From Deltaproteobacteria bacterium (GTDB lineage Bacteria; Desulfobacterota; DSM-4660; Desulfatiglandales; Desulfatiglandaceae): 10,327 nucleotides of DNA. Below are positions 1-6,251 of this stretch, one piece after another. A model generated the notes under the pieces. The model did not search any database. It worked only from the letters and a program-made list of their open reading frames with translations, and was not told the DNA's origin. Position 1 is the stretch's first letter, and the number at the start of each line of letters is the position of its first letter. Where the stretch lies: contig JAFDAP010000032.1 of assembly GCA_019313765.1 (NCBI GenBank), positions 1 through 10,327 on the forward strand, in the 5' to 3' direction. The position numbers were made by a program, and so were the translations under genes.

Positions 1-1
1 C

Positions 2-265
2 CGCCTGGCGGGCATTCGAGATATTATCACCTTCCACGGCGAGACCGTGGATGAACTGGAAGCAGCCTTCAAAGAGGCGGTTGACCATTATCTTGCCACC
101 TGCGCCGAGCTTGGAGATGAGCCGAACAAACCATACTCCGGCAAGCTGACCTTGCGCATTCCACCCAGCGTTCACGCCGCTATCGCCACGGCAGCCGAGA
201 CCAGCGGTAAAAGCCTCAATAAATGGGTTGCTGATATGCTGGATCAAGCCACCCATGCACATTAA
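2..265 (+). CDS. HicB-family type II antitoxin, 5' end outside window
   Basis: The frame is open from base 2 to a TAA at 263-265, giving 87 visible residues; the true start lies upstream. The segment GIRDIITFHGETVDEL followed by an acidic helix and HYLATC is typical of the HicB antitoxin core. The tail KLTLRIPPSVHAAIA...GKSLNKWVADML is a ribbon-helix-helix DNA-binding domain (LRIPP strand, then two helices ending in SLNKW), as in antitoxins that bind and repress their own promoter. In this family the partner is normally a small HicA mRNA interferase encoded next to it. No hicA is seen downstream, so it would have to be upstream of the window, or this is an orphan. The GTG at 47 could be taken as a start, but homology clearly continues upstream of it. 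The gene borders decayed genes and a transposase remnant, consistent with an accessory region. Confidence 0.85.
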   Translation, partial: RLAGIRDIITFHGETVDELEAAFKEAVDHYLATCAELGDEPNKPYSGKLTLRIPPSVHAAIATAAETSGKSLNKWVADMLDQATHAH

Positions 266-272
266 GTTTTAA

Positions 273-485
273 GGGCTATTCAAGTTCGTCATTTCTGAAG
301 AAAATGAATTAAACAGCGTTGAGCTCAGCCCCAATATCACTGCGGAGTTAAATGAAAATGGTGACTTAATTGGGATAGAAATATTAGAGGCGAGCTCTTT
401 TATTCGTGACTCCATTCTTGAATCAGCGCAAGCCAAAATGATGGATCTCCAGAAATCGTATAAGATGGTGGAGCCGACCTCGTAA
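273..485 (+). pseudogene. DUF2283-like small protein, 5' truncated
   Basis: The frame is open from just after a TAA at 270-272 to a TAA at 483-485, but has no ATG, GTG or TTG near its beginning. The translation begins GLFKFVISEENELNSVELS and contains TAELNENGDLIGIEILEAS. The last stretch matches the signature of DUF2283 proteins, where a beta strand with D/N-G-x-(I/L)-(V/I)-G-I-E-I-L-x-A-S closes the domain. Those proteins are usually about 60-110 residues and begin with a strand like the missing part here. The family has no established biochemical role that I know of; members often sit beside toxin-antitoxin genes. The lost start, and the abrupt change to transposase-like coding just downstream, suggest a decayed copy. 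The only in-frame ATGs, near 438-443, would leave about 15 residues. Confidence 0.55.
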
Positions 486-501
486 ACTCAGCGTCGCACC
501 C

Positions 502-684
502 TTGTCGTTAAGGGCCCCGGCTAAGGACAGCGAATGCGGCGATGAAAGGGAGACCTGGGAAGACCTTCTTTTTCGTATCACAGGGATTGATCCCAGAGTA
601 TGTCCATATTGTGGAAAGGGGAAAATGGCTGCCCTGAAATCAATGACTCTGAATCTTAGAGGACAAAAAGAGGAACCGGATTAA
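502..684 (+). pseudogene. IS91-like (Y2) transposase C-terminal remnant
   Basis: About 60 residues end at a TAA at 682-684. No ATG or Shine-Dalgarno sequence precedes the frame; the first possible initiator is a TTG at 502. The core TWEDLLFRITGIDPRVCPYC followed by GKGKM resembles the extreme C-terminus of IS91/IS801-family transposases, where an L-x-x-(L/I)-TGID-x-x-x-CP-x-C-x-x-G-x-M zinc-binding knuckle is typical. The N-terminal zinc finger and the catalytic HUH/two-tyrosine domain are absent, so this piece cannot transpose. An IS91-like element would carry its replication-origin end just downstream of the transposase, which makes the strong hairpin at 731-763 interesting. The call rests on motif memory over a short segment and could be a different zinc-knuckle protein tail. 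Confidence 0.55.
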
Positions 685-730
685 AACCCCATAGACCGTA
701 AACGCGGCTCCGTCCAACCCCGCTGCGGGA

Positions 731-763
731 TAAACGGAATGAAGACAAGCTTCACTCCGTTTA
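731..763. repeat. Long hairpin downstream of the transposase remnant
   Basis: The arms at 731-744 (TAAACGGAATGAAG) and 750-763 (CTTCACTCCGTTTA) pair over 14 positions with a single mismatch and a 5-base loop. There is no T-run after it, so it is a poor intrinsic terminator. Its place 47 bp after the stop of an IS91-like transposase tail fits the terminal hairpin of such an element, but that identity is inferred. Confidence 0.6.
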
Positions 764-930
764 CAATCTTTAACGGTATACTGAAATCCGGTGACATTTT
801 AGTATCATGCAGTATCCTGTCGTTTTCAGACTGGTCTATAAGATTTGCCATGCTAATTCCATCATAAATTTACTTACATATCTAAACCTATTTTTCCAAT
901 CATGTCTTACCCTTGTTTTAGGAACAAAGG

Positions 931-953
931 ATTCCCCCTTTAGAAAAGGGGGG
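931..953. repeat. Short interspersed inverted repeat, copy 1
   Basis: CCCCCTTT at 934-941 and AAAGGGGG at 945-952 form a perfect 8-bp stem with the 3-base loop AGA. ATTCCCCCTTT...AAAGGGGGGACTT resembles the highly abundant ATCCCCCT-type intergenic repeat of many deltaproteobacterial genomes. It can act as a transcript end or RNA stabiliser; here it lies between remnants and a promoter region, so no function is assigned. Confidence 0.6.
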
Positions 954-990
954 ACTTCGATTTTGCATTTAACGAAAAGCAAGTCATTTC

Positions 991-1060
991 AAAATCTTCC
1001 CCCTTTTTTAAAGCGGCTCGACCTGAGCTCGCCGAAGGTTGGGGATCGAGGGGGATTTTT
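991..1060. repeat. Short interspersed inverted repeat, copy 2, with nested insert
   Basis: The outer arms AAAATCTTCCCCC (starting at 991) and GGGGGATTTTT (ending at 1060) are imperfect inverted complements of the same repeat class as the hairpin at 931-953. Between them sits CGACCTGAGCTCGCCGAAGG (1019-1038), which looks like a variant of the widespread CCTGAGCTTGTCGAAGG intergenic repeat. This element appears to sit inside, or at the centre of, the first. An open frame running through here is not considered a gene. Confidence 0.5.
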
Positions 1061-1070
1061 GTCCACCTGA

Positions 1071-1394
1071 AACTACGATTTTGACGTTTTCCTGGGATCA
1101 ATCCAGAGATAATAGCTTCCTATCATATCTGAATGCATATTCATCCATGACAATTTGCTGAAGTCAGGGTATTTTAGGGGTATAATTATAAGAATTATAA
1201 CTTTTACAAAATTAAAAAACAATAATGATATTCAGGCAATAACCCGGGACATCCCCATCTTCAGAAAATATTTCCCACATAGACGCGACTAAAAAATGTT
1301 GAAAATCAATATGGTTATCTAAATGAAAGAAGGTAACGATAGAGGTTTAAGAGGCTTTTTGTTGGTCTGATACAAATAATCCCAAAAAAAATAC
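1071..1394. other. AT-rich intergenic stretch without a gene
   Basis: No open frame with family similarity or a ribosome-binding site was found on either strand. The stretch becomes increasingly AT-rich toward the regulator gene. A 7-bp inverted repeat (TATAATT at 1181-1187 and AATTATA at 1193-1199, 5-base spacer) is present but may be chance in this composition. Confidence 0.6.
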
Positions 1395-1427
1395 TTGACA
1401 AACGATAAAAACTATAATAACTATAAT
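1395..1427 (+). promoter_or_regulatory. Putative promoter with tandem -10 repeats
   Basis: A consensus TTGACA (1395-1400) is followed by a 9-bp tandem repeat AACTATAAT (1410-1418 and 1419-1427, then a partial third copy). Each full copy supplies a perfect TATAAT: at 1413-1418 with a 12-bp spacer and at 1422-1427 with a 21-bp spacer. Neither is the usual 17 bp. The longer spacing recalls promoters activated by MerR-type proteins, and the gene just downstream encodes a MerR/excisionase-like domain. The transcription start is not determined. Confidence 0.5.
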
Positions 1428-1462
1428 AACTAAAAATACAAGGGGATGGAGGAGCCGATATA

Positions 1463-2035
1463 ATGGAAGATATACTGACAGTGTTTAAGGCGAGTAAATT
1501 CTGCAATGTCTCGCCAAAAACCATCATCAACTGGATCGAATCGGGCCACATCGAAGCCTATAAGACAGTAGGAGGACATCGTCGCATTAAAACGTCAGAC
1601 CTTGAAAGTTTCATGAGAAAACAGGGTATACCGATTCCTGAAGAGGAAATAGCGGAAGAGCGTATCAGGATTCTTGTGGTGGACGATGATCCCATAATCG
1701 TGGAGACCATTGTCCAGGCCCTGGAAGAGGATGAATATGATTATGAGGTGATTTCCGCCTCGGACGGCTTTGAGGCCGGGCTTCAGGTCAATCATTTTAA
1801 GCCTCACCTCTTGATACTCGATATTATGATGCCGGATATAAAAGGTTATGAGGTCTGCAAGAAAATTAAGACTACTGAGGACACCAAAGATACAAAGATC
1901 ATTGTCCTGTCGGCATATTTAGACGAAGAAAAATTTAAAAAGATGAAGGAGTACGGTGCGGACATGTGTTTTTCAAAGCCCTTGCCTTTGCCTCAATTAA
2001 AGGAGGAGGTGGCGCGGTTATTGGGACTGAGCTGA
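1463..2035 (+). CDS. HTH-receiver regulator (excisionase/MerR-like DNA-binding domain plus response-regulator domain)
   Basis: This 190-residue protein has two domains in the reverse of the usual response-regulator order. Residues about 4-55 are an excisionase/MerR-like winged helix-turn-helix (VSPKTIINWIESGHIEAYKT, then GGHRRI and a DLESFM helix). Residues about 67-187 are a CheY-like receiver: acidic pocket D74-D76, phosphoacceptor D120 in LILDIMMPD, S150 of the switch position and K172 in the SKP motif, so the phosphorylation site looks intact. Known function of such domains implies DNA binding modulated by phosphorylation from a histidine kinase, but no kinase gene lies in the window. The ATG at 1463 is supported by GGAGGAG at 1448-1454. 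It is followed after 105 bp by the metF cluster on the same strand, so it may control that operon or be co-transcribed with it; this is inferred from position only. It is a cytoplasmic protein with no membrane segment. Confidence 0.9.
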   Translation: MEDILTVFKASKFCNVSPKTIINWIESGHIEAYKTVGGHRRIKTSDLESFMRKQGIPIPEEEIAEERIRILVVDDDPIIVETIVQALEEDEYDYEVISASDGFEAGLQVNHFKPHLLILDIMMPDIKGYEVCKKIKTTEDTKDTKIIVLSAYLDEEKFKKMKEYGADMCFSKPLPLPQLKEEVARLLGLS

Positions 2036-2037
2036 TA

Positions 2038-2124
2038 ATTGTTGATTGTCGATTGAAGATTGGCTGTTCAATATGAAGCCTTTGATCCTTCAATTTTCAA
2101 TATTCAATTTTCAATATTCAATTA
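2038..2124. repeat. AT-rich intergenic repeat with 14-bp tandem units
   Basis: The gap between the regulator and metF holds ATTGTTGATTGTCGATTGAA and, further on, two and a half copies of TTCAATTTTCAATA (2089-2102, 2103-2116, then a partial copy). The left half reads ATTG-rich and the right half CAAT-rich, so together they make a loose inverted repeat around a central loop near 2065-2085. This looks like a common intergenic repeat. It could fold in the transcript between regulator and metF, but there is no clear terminator. Confidence 0.6.
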
Positions 2125-2140
2125 ATTTGGGGAGGCTAAA

Positions 2141-3016
2141 ATGAAACTGAAAGAGGCCCTGGAAAAAAAGAGATTTGTGGTTACCTCAGAGGTCCAGACG
2201 CCCATTGATGAGGAACCGCAGGCGCTCATAAAACGTTTGGAACTGGTGCGAGGTCGTGTGGACGGCGTTACCGTACCCGAACTGGAAATTGAGGGGATTG
2301 TGGGTGACAGCATCAAGATATGTGATCTTCTGAAAAAAAACAGGTTCGAGTCCATATACCAGACCACTACACGGGATAAGAGCCGTCCTCAACTGCAAAA
2401 GGACCTCCTTCTCGCACATGAAACCGGCGTTGAAAATCTGCTTGTGTTCACTGAAGATTATCGCATTACCGGTGACAGTCTACAGGAGATGATGTTTTTT
2501 CATGTGGATTCGGGAAAATTATCCTCTGTTCTGGAGCACATGCGGGAAGGGCAGACAGTCGACGGTAAAGAACTTCCCACAAAGGCGGAATTTGTATTGG
2601 GTTCCGGTGTCGAGTCAGGATGGGGAAAAAACGTACCGGATCTGCAGATGAAGGAAATGGAGGAGATGACAAAGATACATACCGGCTACTTTTTGTCTAC
2701 TCCGGTATTTGACGTGGACAGGTTTGAAAAATTCATTAAACAGGTCAATACCTTTGGGATCCCTGTTATTGCAGAGGTCATGATTCTGAGAACCGCGGGC
2801 ATGGCCCAGTTCCTTAACCGGCATTTCAAGTCGGGGTTGGTACCGGACTGGATGATTAAGAAATTAGCCAGTGCGCCTGACAAACAGAAGGCCAGCATCG
2901 AGATCTTTGCTGATACAATAAAGGGCCTCAAGGACCTGTGCCAGGGGGTTCACATTATCACCATAGGGGGTGAAGAAAAGCTAAGGCATTATCTTGATGC
3001 GGCTAAATTGAGATGA
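2141..3016 (+). CDS. metF: Methylenetetrahydrofolate reductase, MetF-type
   Basis: At 291 residues this is a short single-domain MTHFR of the TIM-barrel flavoprotein family. It would interconvert 5,10-methylene-THF and 5-methyl-THF, the last reductive step of the Wood-Ljungdahl methyl branch or its reverse during acetyl-CoA oxidation. The N-terminal strand TSEVQTP carries E17 where the family has its catalytic glutamate, DGVTVPE follows near residue 41, and the pattern TGVENLLVFTEDY (about 94-106) matches the barrel strand that holds the flavin. The start ATG has a strong GGGGAGG at 2129-2135. It has no C-terminal NAD(P)H-linked regulatory domain of eukaryotic type, and it resembles the MetF of MetFV systems, which receive electrons through partner proteins. 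The matching MetV-like gene lies at the far end of the cluster (9382-10026), with NADH-module genes in between. The next gene begins 15 bp after its stop. Confidence 0.88.
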   Translation: MKLKEALEKKRFVVTSEVQTPIDEEPQALIKRLELVRGRVDGVTVPELEIEGIVGDSIKICDLLKKNRFESIYQTTTRDKSRPQLQKDLLLAHETGVENLLVFTEDYRITGDSLQEMMFFHVDSGKLSSVLEHMREGQTVDGKELPTKAEFVLGSGVESGWGKNVPDLQMKEMEEMTKIHTGYFLSTPVFDVDRFEKFIKQVNTFGIPVIAEVMILRTAGMAQFLNRHFKSGLVPDWMIKKLASAPDKQKASIEIFADTIKGLKDLCQGVHIITIGGEEKLRHYLDAAKLR

Positions 3017-3017
3017 A

Positions 3018-3034
3018 AAGGAGCCGGCTACTTG
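3018..3034 (+). promoter_or_regulatory. Shine-Dalgarno deciding a TTG start
   Basis: The sequence AAGGAG (3018-3023) lies 8 bases before a TTG at 3032. The first residues after it (EDITLTINGQ) are exactly where the [2Fe-2S] ferredoxin-like domain of this family begins, so TTG is the likely initiator of the large iron-sulfur subunit. Confidence 0.75.
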
Positions 3035-5683
3035 GAAGACATCACGCTGACCATTAACGGGCAAAACATCAGTTGCCCTTCGGGGACCAGCATTCTGGAG
3101 GCGGCAAAGCGGAATGGGATTAAGATCCCTACGCTCTGTTATCATCCCGATCTTGAGCCTTTTGGTGCCTGTCGCCTCTGTCTGGTTGAGGATGAAAAGA
3201 CAGGGCGTCTCATGGCCTCGTGTGTCACGCCCGTTGCCCCCAATATGACCATCCGAACGGATTCCCCCACCATTAAAACAAACCGGACAAATATTATCCG
3301 CCTTATGATGGCCAACCACCCGGAGTCCTGCATAGTGTGCAGCCAGGGAAACAGGTGCGAGTTGAGACAGATTGCCGCTGAATTAGGCGTCGGCCAGATA
3401 GATCTCTATCCCATGCCCCATTATACCGGTCTGGAGGCGGCAAACCCATTCATTGTCAGGGATCTCAGCAAGTGTATCCTTTGCGGTAAATGTATTCGCG
3501 CGGACCACGAACTTGTTGTGGCCGGTGCCATTGATTACAACCTCAGGGGTTTTAAATCCCGTCCGGCCACTGTGTATGAGACACCTCTGGAGAAGTCCGG
3601 TTGTACCTTCTGCGGGACCTGCGTATCCATATGTCCCACAGGCGCTCTGTCGCTTAAGAATGCCCAGTATGTGGGTTCTCCACAAAATGAGTCAAAGACC
3701 ATCTGCGGTTTCTGCGGTGTGGGGTGTTCTATTGTGATGGGATCGGTTGACAGCATGGTTGTAGAAGTAAATCCCTCACACGAACAGGATACGGTTAATG
3801 GCTCCACCCTGTGCGTGCGGGGGCACTTTGCCCATGACTTCCTCAACACAAAGGATCGTTTGACCCAACCCATGATTCGCGATAACGGTGAGTTAACCCC
3901 TGTTTCATGGGATGCGGCCCTGGATACCGTCGCCAAACAGCTTCTGGACATCAAGAAGAAGTACGGACCACAGAGTGTGGCCTTTCTCGGGTCTTCAAAA
4001 TGCACGAATGAGGAAAACTATCTTTTCCAGAAGATTGCCAGGGTCCTTTTTGAGACAAATAACGTGGATAACGGCGGTTATATGTCAGGCCGGGCCGTTC
4101 TCAATCTGGTTGAAAAGAGGATGGCCGGCGGGTGTCGCACTAAACCGCTAAGTCACCTTGAAAAGGCAGAAGCAATTGTTGTTTTGGGTGCGGACCCCGG
4201 TCACTCGGTCCCGGTGGTGAGCTATTACCTAAAAAAGGCCGCAAGAAAAGGAACGCCTTTAATGGTGGTTGATCCGAGAAAGACGGAGATGGTACCCTTT
4301 TCCTCGCTGTGGCTCCCCCTTGTTCCACATACCGACTCTCAATTAATCAATGGTCTTGCAGCCATGCTGTGGAAGAGAAAAGCCCATGACGCTTCTTTTA
4401 TAGATCGTTTCACAGAGGACTTTGACGTCTATTGCGACGGCCTTTCCGTCCTTGATCTTGAAAGGGTTTGCCGGGACACAGGGTTAACCATGGGGGCTAT
4501 GGAACAGGCCGCAGACCTGTTGTCAGGTAAAAAGATCGCCTTTGTATGCGGGAACGGAATTCTTAGACAGAGGTACGGCATGCCTTCCATGGATGCCCTT
4601 TTAAATCTTTTACTGATGACTGGAAGCCTTGGGTCCGAACGCGGGGGGCTTTACATTCCTGCAAGGGAAAACAACCAGGTGGGGGCATGGGATATGGGGG
4701 CCGTACCCGATGCACTGCCGGGCCGCCGGGACCTTGGCGGTGAGTCCGCAAGGAAGCACTGGGAGCGGTCCTGGCAGGCAAAAATATCGCCCGACAGGGG
4801 ACTCGACGTGATCCGCATGATCGAGGAGGCGGAGAAGGGGACTCTCAAGGCCTTGTATATCATGGGAGAAAACCCTCTTCTAAGTCTTCCCCAGCCTGAA
4901 CGCGTGCGAAAGTCCTTAGAGCGGCTGGATTTTCTGGTGGCGCAGGATATCATTTTAAACGAAACCTGTGAAATTGCGAATGTAGTCTTACCGGGTGCCG
5001 CATTTTGTGAAAAGGCGGGGTCTTTTACAAACATGGAGGGAAGGATACAGTCCTTTGAGCCGGTGGTCTCCCCTCCGGGTGAGGCTAAGGCTGAATGGGA
5101 GATCCTTGATCTTTTGGCCGGCAAAATGGGTGATCCAAAACATTATGGCTCTTTGGAAAAAGTAAGGGCCGAAATTGCCCGGTTCATACCCATGTACGTG
5201 GACCTGGACGGGCATGAAGGTCTTGGCTGGGTGAGACAGAAGGGCGACAGGAGACTTTTTGACCCGGACGGAGAAGGGACATTGATCCCTTTTACACCTG
5301 TTGTTTCAATTGAGCATAAGGACATTGGTGATGAATACCCCTTTACGGCAATCTTAGGGTCTCAACGCTTCCATTTGGGAAGCGGTACCCGGACCGGCCA
5401 ATCGGATCGCATTCGGAACCATGGTGTGAAAGGGGAGATAGAGTTGTCCCCTGAGTACGGGGCAAGTCTGAGTTTGCAGGACGGAGATACTGTTCGAGTG
5501 GAATCCGAACACGGATTTATCGAGAGGGAGATCAGGCTGGAAAAGGGCTTGAGCGAGGGATTGATTTTTATACCGACCGCCTTTAATGCCAATGACGCCA
5601 TGAACCTTATCGGTTTGACCCGGTTTGAAGAGCCTGATTCGCCCGGCTGGCAGGAGTGTCAGGTCAAGGTTACGAAGTTGTAA
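3032..5683 (+). CDS. NuoG/FdhA-like iron-sulfur molybdopterin-fold subunit with altered active site
   Basis: This 883-residue protein has the layout of NAD-linked formate dehydrogenase alpha subunits and complex I NuoG. In order it carries a plant-type [2Fe-2S] domain (C36, C47, C50, C64), a His-ligated [4Fe-4S] motif (H96, C100, C103, C109), a two-cluster ferredoxin domain (C148, C151, C154; C191, C194, C197, C201), and a molybdopterin-oxidoreductase domain with its own [4Fe-4S] site (C225, C228, C232, C261). The C-terminal part (about 770-880) looks like a dinucleotide-binding domain. Two changes stand out. The position of the formate dehydrogenase Sec/Cys-His pair after TNNVD reads S352-G353, and the usual fourth Cys of one ferredoxin cluster is D158. 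R545 and the GAWDMGAVPDALPG segment remain. It is therefore probably not a formate dehydrogenase but an electron-wiring subunit, or less likely a Ser-ligated Mo/W enzyme. There is no signal peptide. It lies 15 bp after metF. Confidence 0.8.
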   Translation: MEDITLTINGQNISCPSGTSILEAAKRNGIKIPTLCYHPDLEPFGACRLCLVEDEKTGRLMASCVTPVAPNMTIRTDSPTIKTNRTNIIRLMMANHPESCIVCSQGNRCELRQIAAELGVGQIDLYPMPHYTGLEAANPFIVRDLSKCILCGKCIRADHELVVAGAIDYNLRGFKSRPATVYETPLEKSGCTFCGTCVSICPTGALSLKNAQYVGSPQNESKTICGFCGVGCSIVMGSVDSMVVEVNPSHEQDTVNGSTLCVRGHFAHDFLNTKDRLTQPMIRDNGELTPVSWDAALDTVAKQLLDIKKKYGPQSVAFLGSSKCTNEENYLFQKIARVLFETNNVDNGGYMSGRAVLNLVEKRMAGGCRTKPLSHLEKAEAIVVLGADPGHSVPVVSYYLKKAARKGTPLMVVDPRKTEMVPFSSLWLPLVPHTDSQLINGLAAMLWKRKAHDASFIDRFTEDFDVYCDGLSVLDLERVCRDTGLTMGAMEQAADLLSGKKIAFVCGNGILRQRYGMPSMDALLNLLLMTGSLGSERGGLYIPARENNQVGAWDMGAVPDALPGRRDLGGESARKHWERSWQAKISPDRGLDVIRMIEEAEKGTLKALYIMGENPLLSLPQPERVRKSLERLDFLVAQDIILNETCEIANVVLPGAAFCEKAGSFTNMEGRIQSFEPVVSPPGEAKAEWEILDLLAGKMGDPKHYGSLEKVRAEIARFIPMYVDLDGHEGLGWVRQKGDRRLFDPDGEGTLIPFTPVVSIEHKDIGDEYPFTAILGSQRFHLGSGTRTGQSDRIRNHGVKGEIELSPEYGASLSLQDGDTVRVESEHGFIEREIRLEKGLSEGLIFIPTAFNANDAMNLIGLTRFEEPDSPGWQECQVKVTKL

Positions 5684-5760
5684 GAAAAAAGGTTGCGGGT
5701 TGCGGTTTCTGGGTTCTAAACATGTATCCCATAATTTGAAAACGAGGCAGGACGATACGT
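5684..5760. repeat. Spacer with GGTTGCG tandem repeat
   Basis: This is the largest gap in the cluster (77 bp). It begins with two copies of GGTTGCG (5691-5697 and 5698-5704) followed by a related GTTTCTGGGTTC, resembling the G/T-rich short repeats scattered between genes in related genomes. No terminator hairpin is seen, so read-through to the nuoE-like gene is expected. Confidence 0.45.
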
Positions 5761-6246
5761 ATGAAGCCGAAAGAAATAGACCGTGAACAACTGAAGGCCA
5801 TTATAGACAGACATCGCAATGAAACCTGGGGCCTGATCCCGTTGTTGCAGGAGATCCAGGAGACGGTAGGGTATATTCCCCCGGAGTCGATTGAGCCGGT
5901 TGCAGAGACCCTCAACCTTTTTCCGAGCCAGGTACAGGGTGTGATCACCTTTTATGCGGGATTCAGTCTGGAGCCCAAGGGCAAATATGTGGTCAGGGTG
6001 TGTCGCGGCACCGCCTGCCATGTAAAGGGTGGTCGCAGCATCCTGCGTTTAATGAAGAAGGAGATTGGACTCGATGAAGGTGAGACAGACCCGGAATACC
6101 GGTTTACCTTAGAGACGGTGGCATGCTTAGGCGCGTGTTTTTTGGCACCCACCATGATGGTGAACCGGACCTATTTTGGTAAATTGAATCCGACCAAGGT
6201 TGCCAGTGTGCTTGCCCAGTACAAGGGAAAAAAGGAAGAGAGCTGA
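5761..6246 (+). CDS. NuoE-like [2Fe-2S] thioredoxin-fold subunit
   Basis: At 161 residues this is the usual length of the NuoE/HndA/HydC family. The N-terminal helical part (WGLIPLLQEIQETVGYIPPE, and then SQVQGVITFYAGF) is diagnostic. The thioredoxin-like domain carries the four [2Fe-2S] ligands C81, C86, C122 and C126 in the CRGTACHVKGG and ACLGACFLAP motifs. In complex I, bifurcating hydrogenases and NAD-linked formate dehydrogenases this subunit binds next to the NuoF-like flavoprotein. Its cluster accepts or stores an electron near FMN. Here the NuoF-like partner starts only 5 bp after its stop, so translation is probably coupled. The start is preceded by an imperfect GAGGCAGGA. The product is soluble and cytoplasmic. 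Confidence 0.93.
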   Translation: MKPKEIDREQLKAIIDRHRNETWGLIPLLQEIQETVGYIPPESIEPVAETLNLFPSQVQGVITFYAGFSLEPKGKYVVRVCRGTACHVKGGRSILRLMKKEIGLDEGETDPEYRFTLETVACLGACFLAPTMMVNRTYFGKLNPTKVASVLAQYKGKKEES

Positions 6247-6251
6247 AAAGA

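Noticed and set aside
807..1070. Open frame of 87 codons on + strand
   Set aside because: Its second half is a translation of the interspersed CCCCCTTT/AAAGGGGG repeats, there is no ribosome-binding site, and the composition is not protein-like.
1315..1551. Open frame on - strand overlapping the regulator start
   Set aside because: It overlaps the well-supported regulator gene and its promoter; the translation is low-complexity and has no family resemblance.
2089..2123. Possible CRISPR-like repeat array
   Set aside because: The 14-bp units are directly adjacent with no unique spacers, AT-rich and only 2.5 copies.
3535..4005. Long - strand frame inside the NuoG/FdhA-like gene; similar - strand frames at 4651-5124, 7010-7546 and 8778-9320
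   Set aside because: These are antisense shadows of strongly supported coding regions, with no independent start signals or motifs.
3032..5683. Functional formate dehydrogenase alpha subunit (fdhA)
   Set aside because: The overall architecture fits, but Ser-Gly stands at the catalytic Sec/Cys-His position and no in-frame TGA suggests selenocysteine, so I did not assign the symbol or activity.
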